The translations under genes and the position numbers were made by a program. A model generated the notes under the pieces. It was not told the origin of the DNA. It did no database searches and worked only from the letters and a program-made list of their open reading frames with translations. 64,000 nt of DNA from Filosporella fistucella (taxonomy: Eukaryota; Ascomycota; Leotiomycetes; Helotiales): the NCBI GenBank assembly GCA_030077755.1, contig JAQJZZ010000011.1, positions 3,162,001-3,226,000 on the forward strand. The letters run 5' to 3'. This document shows, piece after piece, positions 12,529 to 23,858 of this stretch (positions within the stretch are counted from its first letter, which is position 1; each line of letters opens with the position of its first letter).

Positions 12529-13216
12529 ATGTTTTTCATTTCCAAGACAAAGTCGGGATCAAAGCCTAGCGACACCAGCTTAACTGCAAAGAGAGAGTCA
12601 CATTCAAAGCCAAGTTCGAGTTCAAAACCAAGGTCAAGTTCAGAGTCGGCATCAACCTCCAGTCAGCGCGTTAGAGCAGACCAAAAGGAGGCACTGAAGG
12701 TCCATAACGATGGTAGGTTATCCAGTTCCTGCCGATCGACTGATTCTATTCCTCTCCATACTAACCCTTTCGCCAGCTCGAAAAGTTGCCCCAGGTGCCA
12801 AGCGTAACGATATAGTTTGGTCCAACACCCTGAGTAAAGGTGCTCAACAATGGGCCGAACACCTCGCACGCCAAAAGACATACAGTCTGGAGCATAGCGA
12901 CGCTCGAAGTGGAGGCTATGGCGAGAATCTCTCTTGGAGCTCCGGATCTCTCACATTCGCTGAAGCCTCGAGATATTGGCTCGCCGAACGACAACATTAT
13001 CGGGGACAGCCAATCCGGGCAAATGCGAAACCAATGGTCGGACACTACATTCAGATGATTGTGCCAAAAGTGACTAAAGTCGGGATGGGTATTGCCAAAG
13101 GGAAGTTGGGAACTTATGTCTGCGCTAGGTATGATGCCCAGTGTGTTGTAGGTCACTATCCTTATGTGCCCACGAAAGAGAACCCTGCCGGGACATGGAA
13201 TCATCCTCCAATTTAA
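12529..13216 (+). CDS. CAP/SCP (PR-1-like) superfamily protein
   Basis: Two exons, 12529-12712 and 12777-13216 (intron 64 nt), give 207 aa. The first 50 residues are Ser/Lys-rich and low complexity. The CAP domain then runs to the C-terminus. It has a KVHNDARK start, the WSNTLSKGAQQWAEHLA helix, LEHSDARSGGYGENLSW with the His and Glu cavity residues, and HYIQMI matching the HYTQMVW block. Yeast Pry and plant PR-1 relatives are secreted and bind sterols or lipids. No signal peptide is visible from this ATG, so either an upstream exon is missing or export is unconventional. The C-terminal NPAGTWNHPPI segment keeps the usual CAP ending. Confidence 0.82.
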
Positions 13217-15056
13217 GGAGAATAAACTTGGAGTGGAGGATTTGAGTGCAGTCCGGTTATGAAAGACAGGATCGAGGTCCATAGCGTATCGAGGATAGCA
13301 CCTGAGGGCCGAACTGGGTAAGGGGACGGTAGATACTCTGTGGTTACCTAGCTATTTCACAAATCTAGTCATGTTGCTGGCTTCTTTCCATGACAGCTCT
13401 TGGGCAGATCGCAGTGACTGACAAATTTCGTACCTGAAATTCGCACTGCAAGGATTTTCGACGACTTGGTTATTTTTGCTTCCATTGATTCTACTTGCGA
13501 GGAACACCTTCACTGAAATTCAGCAATAAATATGAGTAATTGTGTTCCTGAATTGTCACTACCCTTTTCGCATTCATCTTTTCGTGTCATGTTTGCTCTC
13601 TGGTCTTTTCGATGCGACAGTATTATACTTCATTTCATCTAACAAATTTCTCAAAGAATCACTAATGATAGCATTTTCCCTCCGCATTACAATACGCGCG
13701 GCATGACCCGTTTTTAAAACCGTATATTTCCTGTTTAAGTATTACAGCACAAATAATCCGGGGTACTAAGCTTCATCAACACTTCGCCGCAAAACAAAGT
13801 ATGTTCCTCTCGCCAAAAGACTATATGGTCGTAGCGAACGGGTATAGTCACTTCAAGTCCGCAAATGGCATACGATGTAGGTGGAGAAGTAGAAGCCTAC
13901 GCTCCACTTGAGGCACAGTTTTCATTTTAATGTTTTGATCCGCATCAGGATTGCGTGGCTAGCTGAAGAGAAAAGATATCTGCCTGTGAATGAAAGTCAT
14001 AGCCTAAGGATATACTGAAATTCTCTCTTGATATCCTCCCCTGCGTCATTTGGTATGCGACGGTAATTATCTGTGCCGCATGCAATAGGATCTTGATGCA
14101 GACTTTCGGAAAACCAAATTGGACAACAATGAATTTTCGCACGGCAACTTCCAGATTGATGTTTGAAGAAATCCTGATTGATACTGGGAACGGGGGATTT
14201 CTTGTAGGAAGCCATATGGAGATTCACCTTGACAAAATAATCTTGGTGGTGCAATATTATACAGCCATCTGAAATTGTGAAAACTTCGTGAATCATTTTT
14301 CAACTGCTGATTTAGACCATTCCACATTATCTGGAATGAAAGTCCTGCTTGTTTTGACCTCCTCATTTTGCAGCATACACAACAGGTTCCAAAATCCGTA
14401 TTGATTCCCCGCACCCGTACCGAAATTTGGAAAACAAGCAACATCACGGCGCAGTCAAGCTGTCCAAATTCTTCCTAACTTGGCAGCGCTATCAAAAGAA
14501 AACACAAAGCCTCTAGGATGAGTAAATCGTCTTGCGGGTAGCTATTTGTTACGTACGCTTTCATCGTGGTGATTGGGCTAGAGCGTCTTTACTTGCCTGT
14601 ACTTTCGAGAACCCGACCAAGTGATCAACTTGGGAATGTAGAAAATATACACCCAAAACCACTGACGTGCCCCAAAATTTCTGTATGCAATTGCGAGTTT
14701 CTACCTGCAAAACCGTCTTGACGTTTGCCGCGACTTGGTTAAAAGGCTATTACGAATACATTGATTCATAGACCTAAATGGGTACAACACGAACCTACGA
14801 ATTTGTGGCACAGCTTACGGCTATGCAATGTGGTGTTCTTATAGTTAGATAAATCTATGCCGCAATATAGGACATACAATGTCGGATGATTGTCCCAGGT
14901 TTGATCTCCCGTCGTCTCGAAGTAGCAATAGTCGGATGAAGATACTTGGTACAACCGAAAGTTTTTACTCCTATAGATATCTATAAAAGCCCCGCAGTCT
15001 TGCACTCACTCATTCCATTCACCAGCCCAGATTCGATTCGCTCATAGTCAGTCAAC
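13217..15056. other. Intergenic, no gene seen
   Basis: About 1.8 kb without a supportable gene. Overlapping minus-strand frames at 13945-14447 show no family features. The right end holds the promoter of the secreted-protein gene. Confidence 0.5.
14982..14989 (+). promoter_or_regulatory. TATA box of the secreted-protein gene
   Basis: A TATAAAAG sequence lies 68 bases before the ATG at 15057, at normal TATA distance given a short leader. Confidence 0.6.
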
Positions 15057-15869
15057 ATGTTGCCCACTAAAACTTTCCTGGTCTCTGTCGCATGCCTGGC
15101 TCTTGGAGTAGGCCCTCCTCAAGCCCAACTTCAGATTATAGACTGACGGCGTACAGATTCAAGCTGCTCCATCCACGCATGCTAAGCGCCTCGAAGACTA
15201 CAACATCGTTGACATCGAATGGGAGGTTGAAACCACACCCGGTGGACCTACGGTTATCGTGAATGGTACAGTTCAGGATGTTTATGCTCACCTTACAACC
15301 ATCAACCCCAACTACGCAAACGAGTTCCCTGCTGTTCAGTCTCCAGTCGTGCGCGATGTTCTCGAGGCAAGATATGATAGGCAAACTGGGCTTGAGTGCT
15401 GGCCCCGGGATTTCCCCGCCTGTGATTACAACGCGATTCAAAGAGGCATCAATCACTTGAATAATGTGTCAGGAAGGCCTGTCAGTTCTCCCTTAGAACT
15501 ATGCCGATATAGAACTGCTTGCTGACTAGTTGGCTGAAAGAGGAATGGTCCTGGCCCAGGAAACTGTGGTCGCGTTAGCTGCGAAAATGCCGCTGGCATC
15601 TATTGGTGCAACGATGTAGGTTCTTTGCCATTTTCCTAACCTTCGTCGTCGGCAGGGCACTGTATTAACTTTTTCCTCAGAACGCTGGTGCTAAAGAGCT
15701 TAATTCCTTCAAAGACATTGCTCACGGTGCTGATGTCGTTAAAAATTCGTGCTACCATGACTGCGATTATGGCGATGGAACTTCCCCAAGGTTCTCACCC
15801 TGTGAAACTGCAGGCCATATATTCTACTCTGAAAACTGGAATGTCATTGTTACATGGAGTAAGTGCTAG
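15057..15869 (+). CDS. Small secreted cysteine-containing protein, unknown function
   Basis: Four exons, 15057-15107, 15157-15480, 15541-15615 and 15681-15869, give 212 aa; all introns are 49-65 nt and in phase. The first exon encodes a clear signal peptide ending near ALGIQAAP. A Lys-Arg pair about 10 residues later (HAKRLEDYN) could be a Kex2 site. The mature part contains the WEVETTPGGPT and NGPGPGNCGRVSC motifs and IYWCNDN. It ends with an HIFYSENWNVIV stretch and a final Cys. I recognise this as a recurrent, lineage-expanded family of uncharacterised secreted proteins in filamentous ascomycetes. Six or more Cys suggest disulfides. An apoplastic or effector-like role is only a guess. TATA at 14982. 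Confidence 0.8.
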
Positions 15870-16388
15870 AGGGCAGATGCAGTTACCGGCTACTAGTCCA
15901 GCAGATATTTGAGAGTTCCGAAGTTTATTAGGTTGTTGGGGCTCCAAAAACCGTTCTGTTTGTGAAGAAGAGTTAAATGATTGGTAGAATTGGGATGTGG
16001 GAACCACAGGACAGGTCCACATATACACAGTCCTTACCGAATCAATAAAAGCTCTACTGAGTATCAAATTCAAGATCCTGTAATCATTGACATCAGACAT
16101 CATTGAAACAAAGAAAAAAATCTGCTCACGATCCTGATTAAGTAGAAGGGCACCCGAGTGGGCAGGTAATTGATAAACAATATACTACCCCTTGCTTTAC
16201 AAATCCTCAAAACTGCAGGCTGGCACCACACCTCGAACCTCCAAGCTTACGAGTCAGAGATCGAAATCATAGAAAGTTTCAGGATTCTATGTGTCTTTCC
16301 GAGATATCACAGCAATCGGATCCGGTTCTGTTTTCTTTACTCCATACGCTGCATACTACAAATTCCCCTTGATTTCAATATGGCCACT
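15870..16388. other. Intergenic, nothing recognised
   Basis: 3' flanks of the secreted-protein gene and of the dead NACHT gene; no ORF or repeat of note. Confidence 0.5.
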
Positions 16389-17603
16389 CTACCCTTTCCT
16401 TCTCCGCCATCTGGTAGGCTCTTTTTTGTGATCCTTTTCCTTCTCAAGGCCTAGATTCTGCAATAACGGTCGTGGGCTATGTCCACGAGATGGAAGCTGG
16501 TACGCAGATGAGGTAGGGATCAAATTCTCACCCGCCTGTGCTACAGTTTGCTCTGAGCTTGGCACAGCACACCACTTTCCATACTGATAGTATGGCCACT
16601 GCAATTGTTTTGCAATTTCCAGCGCGAGGGTTGGATCTGCAATCACATTATACGCCATATCACCTTGCATAATTTCATAAGCCCCAAAGCATTCAAATAG
16701 TCGGAAGGCTGAAAGCCACACTCGTCTGAACTGTATGACCCTTTCCGATATTGAATCCTCGCGCCCACCCGCTCGTTTCCCATCTCTGCGCACATATGAA
16801 AGCATTGACTTGCACTCTTCTTTTATAACTTCTCTCGTGCTACGCTTCAAAATGCATGCTAAGGTGTTCATAAAGCTTGTGAGATGCGGGGTATCTTTTT
16901 CGACTACCCGCAATAACCGGGACAAGTAATATTTTCCGTAGTGAGGCTCTAGAAAATATTCCTCCTCATCAAATTTTGCATCTAAATAATTCCCTAGCAT
17001 ATAATCTGTGGCGATGAAACGGGTCATAATATTTTCAGGCTCTTCTTGAGGCCGCGAATCTATTGCTCTTGTTTTGATTCGTATGAGCGCTTTTCCAAAC
17101 TTATCGAAGAGCTGAACGGCAGAGTGTGACATTTTCCCAGCGCTATCAAAGTATGAAGCAATACTGATCGGCGTTGCAAGATATTCGTTGAATCAACACT
17201 GCAGAACTAGTGGCATCTCACAGCACCTGAGCCGAAAAATGTAACTTCGAAGCAATGATAGGTGAATGTCAAATTGAGCGGATACCACAGCGTTCAAGAT
17301 CCCCGTCCATACTTTTGGACTATGTAGATAGTCCATAGCAGTCCTGTGGATGTAGTTGATAGATTTATTGCCAAATTCGGCCAGAACGACAGACGGCAAC
17401 TCCCTGTTTTTCAAAACAGAAACTTCAACGAGCCCGGCACAACAAATTTTAAGCCGCCGCTCCATCCTTTCCACTCTTCTAATCACATTGCTGGCTGTTG
17501 TGAGGCCCATTGGGTATTTCATTGTGGAACCGTCGTCTTCCTCTAGAGCAAACGAGAGCGTCGAGGCGCAAAGCGGCTGTCTTTCGATCTTGAGGGATGG
17601 TAG
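16389..17603 (-). pseudogene. 3' half of a disrupted STAND/NACHT gene
   Basis: This is the C-terminal part of the gene whose 5' half is at 27103-28934. The two halves are separated by a retrotransposon. The segment at 17193-17603 contains NYIHRTAMDYLHSPKVW and a HLSLLRSYIF stretch, both typical of the region after the NACHT domain in fungal STAND proteins. An in-frame TGA at 17193-17195 is followed by an open 247-codon stretch in the same frame (17132 to 16389) of unknown fold. No ankyrin, WD or TPR repeats are recognisable. Reading across the insertion, with one GTAG copy removed, keeps the frame exactly at the Leu-Pro codons. Confidence 0.85.
17600..17603. repeat. Target-site duplication, left copy (GTAG)
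   Basis: GTAG directly abuts the left LTR and is repeated at 27103-27106 directly after the right LTR. Confidence 0.85.
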
Positions 17604-17800
17604 TGTAAACAGAACCACAAATAATACAAATAATAAAAAGGGTAAGCAGCTGGTGGTCTTCAGTAATTATGGCATTATTGTCTAAGTCTCTAAGTACAGA
17701 AGGTCGAGCCCTGGAATGATATGACAAAACACTAGAAAATAGCCGAACACGTGCCACACGTGACTAGTATAATAAACACTGATTTTAGAGCCCTTTTACA
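17604..17800 (-). repeat. 3' LTR (left copy), 197 bp
   Basis: It runs TGTAAAC...CTTTTACA in plus orientation, with TG/CA ends. It differs from the right copy at six positions, all transitions. Two CACGTG boxes lie at 17748-17753 and 17757-17762. The adjoining bases 17801-17815 read, in element orientation, as a G-rich polypurine tract. Confidence 0.95.
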
Positions 17801-18611
17801 CTCGCCCCCACCCAGTTTTATTGAACGAGTACGTTCAAGTCTTCCAAAATAGGCCCAAATAACTCTGATCGTAAGGAAATGCTCAAAAGAATGAAGTGAT
17901 CCCTAATGTCAGAACCCAAAAAGAAAATATCCCGTGACCTTCCTTAGAAGTTTGCTTTTAAAGAATAGCGGACAATTGGCCATTCACTCTCAATTCCAGG
18001 CTCACATGGCTTTTCATGGCGTATATAAACCCTCCCATTCCTTCCAACCTCTCAAACTTAACATCTTTCCTATTTTCTTTATAACTTTTCGCCCACCTCT
18101 TTTGTAGTGGCCTATGGCGATAACGATCCTTCCTCAGATACCCTCATCGCTATTGCTGTCCTTAATTGCAAAGGTCTATTGCTAAGGTAGGTGATAGAAA
18201 GATGCGCTAACGATAGATCGAGATTTTTGCAATTGCGGGGTATAGTGATACTCGAAGATGAACACTTTTGGCCTTTCATTAGAGCTAAGTTTTGCCATCT
18301 GATATATCTTTTGTCCCTTCTCTAACTTCTCATCAAGTCTTGCTCCTTTGTCAACGATTATCGTCGCCATTCGATATCGTCGTCGTCGTTCGGCGCTCTC
18401 TTGGAGCAATCGAATTAGGGTAGTCATACAAGCTAAGTGCCACTTCGTCATAGTAGTCTCATGGTAACCACGCACAGGGTTTTCACACTCGCCCAAGGCA
18501 GCCGACACGTCCTTGGTTAGTCTTGGGCCAGATATGGTTTCTTCCACGGTTGGTTGGTTTGAAAGAATCAGTTGGCTGACCGTCTTTTATACTTCTCAGA
18601 TCCCATTTTCC

Positions 18612-18649
18612 GTCCTTCCTTCCTTCCTTCGATCCTTCCTTCCTTCGAT
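18612..18649. repeat. TTCC microsatellite
   Basis: Two runs of tandem TTCC units interrupted by TTCGA. This simple repeat produces a spurious KEGRKEGR-type ORF on the minus strand. Confidence 0.85.
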
Positions 18650-19870
18650 AACTTTGACTTATATACTGGTGGTTGGGATATAAACAGGTCGATAACCTCG
18701 AACGAGAACCTCGAATTCGAACGTACATATGGGATGATGAGGTGTTGGGTAGTAGGGCTCTGTGCAGACAGGTAGATGTCGGTAAGCACTGGTAGCGCGG
18801 CTAGTTTAGTTGTTTTCCTTATGTTTCTTTGCTTGTCCTTATGATGTTATTCATTTTTGTTATTGCAAAGAGTTTTGCAAGGATCTTTTTGGCTAGTGCC
18901 GAACTGTGGGTTGAGGGATCGAAAGTATATCAAGCCTCTGTTTCCATGAAGTGCCTTCCACGGGTTATCTAAGCTGTGCAGGGCGTGCTTTGCATGTCCA
19001 GACAGCGGTGTACTACCCTGGTTGGTATATACTGAGAGTTTTTGCAGAGGGCTTGATAGCTTCTTTTTTTTCTGTACCATACTTGTCTCGACAGCTCATC
19101 CTGCATCACATGCACCTTCGGCTTTCGCTGGGGAGAGTGCCTCTTTGTGGATCCGTGCGAGAATGTGAGAGAGACCTACCCACGGTTAGGAACGTTGTCG
19201 TCGCTGAAGTTTCTCTGATAGACGTAAAACTCTTGAAGGGTTACTGATGCAAATTTCAAGGATGTCTCCTTCGATGGAGGAAGTATGTCTTTGATTAGTG
19301 GCTGGCTGTTGTGGACTTTGGCTATTTGCTTCTATGATGAAAGCTCATCGAACTTATCAAGTCATTGCAGCTGTAAGGGAGGTGCCCGGGCACTTTTTGA
19401 ACCTTGTATTTGTACTCTGATAAGCGGTGTGCTGAGAAGCCAGTGGGGAATATTGACTATTTGAGGGAAAATACTCTGTTTTTCGAGCTGGAACAGATGT
19501 ATTCTGAACCAATTGTGAAGATTGTTGCCTTTTTGAGTCTTGATGGGGGGTAGTTGCTGGCCACAGCTGCTTTTCCTTAAGATTTGAGATGGCGACCATT
19601 TGAAACTGAGGGGAATTCCGAGGGCTTTATTTTATTTTTGAGGGTTTTTCTTCTGAGGGCTTTCTTGAGGTTCACTTCGGTGTGTCTCATAGTAGGTTCC
19701 TGGTCCAATCCCAGTCTCCTATTACCTTTTTACTTTGATTTATCGGAGTAAATCCAACATTGAACCCTCTGTGGAGTTGTGGTTATAAGAAAGGTGTCCT
19801 GAAACCTTGCCTGGGGTGCGGTCGAGATATCTCCCAATCCTGTCTAGAAGAGGTCTAAAGACACCGATCT

Positions 19871-19906
19871 GGAGCGCTTGTAGAGCTTCGGCTCTCCCGC
19901 TTGTCT
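19871..19906. repeat. Direct repeat copy 1 with TTCG hairpin
   Basis: The segment contains CGCTTGTAGAGC...TCTCCCGCTT and is nearly repeated at 20047-20080. Its core AGAGC-TTCG-GCTCT is a perfect 5-bp stem with a TTCG loop. Confidence 0.7.
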
Positions 19907-20046
19907 ATAATTGAAGTCGGCCTCGTCCCATACATCAGGGCAACGCGAGCTGATGGATCCCACATAGAAGCAGATAGGGGGTGTTATGTCGGTGTCTTTT
20001 GTAGTTTTTGACTATTAAGGTGATCTTTTGATTACCGCGTAGGGAT

Positions 20047-20080
20047 GGCGCTTGTAGAGCTTTTGGTTCTCCCGCTGTCT
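20047..20080. repeat. Direct repeat copy 2, degenerate
   Basis: Matches 19871-19906 except in the hairpin core, where the loop and one arm are changed toward T. It lies about 175 bp from copy 1. Confidence 0.7.
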
Positions 20081-20193
20081 TGAAGAGTGGCTCCTGCTTA
20101 GGGCCAAGTCGAATGTTGATGTAGCATTGCCTAGGCCTGAAGATAGCTAGCTAATTTGGTGTGATTTGAAATGGTCGCCGCTGATGATATTTG

Positions 20194-23100
20194 TTAATTG
20201 TCGCCCTTAGAGTCTTTATATTTAGATTCATTTGAGTTGTCTGACCCTTCCAAGCTGTCGCTGTCGCTGTCGTCCTGTGCAATGGGGTCTGTTGTAATAA
20301 ATCCTTCTCTTCTTTGAATAAACCTCTTTAGCCTATTTCCTGCAAATGATCCCTGTAATTGAATACCATCTAGCTCTTCTAGCTTGAAATATCCTTTTAT
20401 GTTATTTGCTGAGGTGATTCGATAGGGTCCCCTCCATCGGTATTTGAGTTTAGCATCTAAAGATATATTAATTGCCTTTTTCATATTAAGAATCAGAATA
20501 ATGTCATTGACTTCAAGGCTATGTGTTCGTAATTTGTGAGTTTTGTCGAATGCTTCCTTTCCCAATTCCCTGATTCTTCTTTTTTTCAAGGTGATTTCTT
20601 TCATGTTTTTATCTCTCAATTCTAGCTGTCTTGCTCGTGTAGCCAGAAGATTAGCTCGTGTTCTTATTTTCTTCCAATTTAGCATTCTCTAGACGGGATG
20701 CTGTGTCTCTATTGGAAGAATTGCTTCCTTTCCATAGAGTAAAAAGAATGGTGTGACACCGGTTGGTCCGTGTATGCTGGTTCGGCATGCTAATAGGATT
20801 GAATGAAATTTCTTGGTCTATCTCTGTATCCCTCCTCCTATTATTTTTGCCAGCGATTCTAGAATATCCTTATGTCCCCTCTTAATCATTCCGTTTGCTT
20901 TTGAGTTATATGCTGAAATCTGCACTCTTTTGATTTCATACTTCTTAGTGAACTCCGTAGCAACACCCTTGTTTTCTGGACCTCCATTTATTACAAGTCT
21001 CCTAAAAATCTTATGCCTGTAGACAATGTCCTCCCAGATGAATTTTGCTATTGAAGCGGCGTCTGCTTTTGCCAAGGCTCTTCCTTCTGGCCAGCCAGAT
21101 AAATCATCTTTTGCTAAAATGAAGAACTTCTTACCGTTATCATTTGGCATATAGACCACGTTAAGACCTACTTTCTGCCACATGCCGGTTGTCTAAGTTG
21201 CATAAAGTGGCTCATTATACTTTAACCCTAATCTCATTTAACATTCTTTGCAGCTTGTGTAAAAGGCTCTATAGTTAGCAAATGCACCACTCTACCAAAA
21301 TCTACTCGCGGATCTGCGATATGTCTCTTCTTTTCCACAATGACCACCCTTAATATGATATTCCGACATGACTTGGTTCCTCTTTTTAGCTCCATCCACG
21401 ACTAATTTCATTGGGACATCCCTAGAGGCTCTCTTGTAAAGTTGCTGATCTCTAATGACGAAATCCAAGGCTTTGTTCTTAAAGATTTTGAATTGTAATA
21501 TAGTTATACCGCCCGGATTTCGGAGTGTTGTAAGGAAGGAAGCAATCATTTGAGATTCAGGTGAATAGGATCTGTCTAGGTGTTGCTTTTGAGCCAATGC
21601 TGTATTGTACACTGATATATGGTAAATTCTTGCGTCGATCCAGTCATCTAGGTCTTCTTCATTTTCTCTTTCCTCTTTATCTCCTGGGAAAATTGGTCTT
21701 CTTGACAGGCCGTTTGTAGCAGTATTCTTGGTTCCTGAAATGTGTCTAACTTTAAAGTCCATCAGTCTCATCTAAGCTATCTAGCGTGTGAGTATTGCTC
21801 CCGGCAAGTCAGATGCGGCTCCATTTAGCTGCGCTACTAGAACTGTAGCGTTTGTTTCTAGGATAAAATGCACTCCGTATAGATCTCCTCTCATTTTTTT
21901 TATGGCTTTTAAGGTACCTCTGCATTCTCGTTTGGTGGCATCGTAGTTTTGTTTAGCTAAAGACCAGAGTCCGCTTTCATATCTGCTTGGATGTCTGTTT
22001 TTATCTTCGTCGAGCTATTAAAGTATAGCACCCCATCCTTTTAGACTAGCATCCACTGTTAAAATAATCTCTCCTGAGTCCTTCCCGTACCTTATTTTTA
22101 CTAAGGCTGGTGCCGATGTTAGCGCATATTGAATTGTGAGAAGCGCATCTTTCTAAGGTTGCTCCCACTTGAAGTCCACTCCTTTTTTTATTAGAGAATA
22201 TATCGGTTCTGCGATTTCAGCATAGTCTTTGACCCAAATACGGTAGAAAACACAAATGCCCATAAATGCTCTAGCTTTTATAACATTATCGCATTTCGAC
22301 CATTTTAAAATTTTATCGATTTTGGCTGTTTCTGGGTGTCTCCCTTCTGAATCGGTGACATAGCCAACAATTTTTAAGCCTGGCATGTAGAATTGTGATT
22401 TGATTCCAATGGTCGCTCTAGCTCTTTCTAATCTTTCCATTATTAGGTCCAAGTTCTAAAGATGTTTTAATATAAAACGTCTAATTCCTGGCGCCACTTC
22501 TTTATTGTTGTAAAAGGAATATGATCCTTTTACTCCGATGTCATCCATGTATGGCAGCGCGATATGTGGCACGTAGTTAAGCAAAATCTTGTAAATTACT
22601 CTATAGAATTGTGCAATCGAGTTAGTATCACCTTAAGGGAGTCTTGTTAACCTGATGAGTCCGATTGGGGTGTGTATAGCAGTTATATCTCTGTCCCTGA
22701 GATCTAATAACATTTGATTATAGCCAGAAAACAAGTCCACTAATGATGCCATTATTATTCCTGCGAATTCTTCTGAGAACTGGTCTGTATTTGGTGGAAT
22801 ATTCGCATCCCTGATTGTGACTCGATTCATTTCAATTGCCGCTATGATGAGTCAATAGCTCTTCTTTTCCTTTTTTACTATCAAGAACCACTTGTTTCTG
22901 TACGGACCATGACACCATTCTATCACTCCTCTGCGCATTCTATCTCTTAGCATCTTAATGACTTCTTCGTTAAGCGCTTTCGGCACTGGAAATGAGCTTT
23001 CTTGCCATGCTTGGTGAGGAATGGTCTTGATTCTGAGTGGTGGTGTGACATCTGAAGTGATGATTCCTGTTTCTGTCCAGTCGAATGCAATAGCTTCCTC

Positions 23101-23337
23101 ATGATTTGTAAGTATTTGCATGAGTAACCTTCTTTCTTCGTCTGTGATAGTCTTTCCCACTATTATTTGCTCCATCCTTTTTGCTGTGAGTCTGCTTCCT
23201 GGTGTGCTGGTTGCGAATCTTCCTAATATCCAATCGTTGAATTCACCTGTCTTGACATTTGGCTTCTCATCTTTTGATTTTTTAAGCCAATTAACCAATC
23301 CTCCTGGATTCGTCCTATTAGAATCTCCCAAGCTCAC
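20194..23337 (-). pseudogene. Degraded pol: reverse transcriptase, RNase H, integrase
   Basis: One reading frame spans the whole region, broken by at least five stop regions but by no frameshift: open pieces are 23337-22852, 22830-22633, 22452-22153, 21771-21292, 21183-20818 and 20685-20194. The RT active site YMDD is at 22551-22540. RNase H ends with the VRHISGTKNTATNGLSRRP stretch. The integrase zinc region has H...H in EYHIKGGHCG. The integrase core keeps its first acid in AKDDLSGW. The second acid is Asn (20988-20986) and the Glu 35 residues later is Lys (20883-20881). The C-terminus has a YRWRGPYRI GPY/F-type module and a Ser/Asp-rich tail. Confidence 0.92.
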
Positions 23338-23858
23338 TGGTTGAACCTTGTCGGCGACTTTTTTGTATGCTGTATTGACCTCAAATGGTCTTTGGGGGCA
23401 GCGTTGACTTGGATTACCTTCTTTTCTTTCTTTAATAATAATAATAAAATCATTTACTCTAGTAACTCTATCTATTTGTATTGTACATATGTTGAATTTT
23501 GCGTATAATTCCCTTTCTGTGTTTTTCTTCTTTTCCTTCCATCTGTTGCGTCGCTTCGACCTCGAATTATTACTCTGCTCTCTATCACTTTGAGAGCTGT
23601 GATGTGTTGATCCTAGGCTTTCGACCTCACTGACTTGTAACCCGTTTTGTAAATTAGCTAAACTTTTCCCGCCATCTCTACTTCTTTGGCGCTAGTATAC
23701 TTAGTTTCATCTCCAGTAACTGTAACCGTTCCTACCACTCCTTGAATGTCTGTGAAGCAGGCTTGCACGATCCCTCCTCCTGGATAATGAAAGTTAAACT
23801 TCGTCTCTAGCAAGTACGGCATTCCTAGAAGAATCTCCTTCTGATAATGAGAGACTAC

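Larger units (their letters stand above)
17801..20193. other. Non-pol interior segment of the retroelement
   Basis: Between the end of the integrase region and the 3' LTR lie 2.4 kb with no gag/pol similarity. Base composition is closer to host genes than to the A+T-rich pol. A promoter-like run is on the plus strand near 18018-18110: a TATAAA-type box in GCGTATATAAACC, then CT-rich sequence, and an ATG at about 18115 that opens only 23 codons. A 121-codon minus-strand ORF (18182-18547) has no recognisable domain. The segment could be captured host DNA or a lineage-specific extension. Confidence 0.6.

Noticed and set aside
15057..15146. Unspliced reading of the secreted-protein start
   Set aside because: It stops after 29 codons; splicing at gtaggc...gtacag removes the stop and joins a full signal peptide.
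18182..18547. 121-codon minus-strand ORF within the element
   Set aside because: No domain, no convincing start context, and part of its neighbourhood is a TTCC microsatellite artefact; reported only as part of the non-pol segment.
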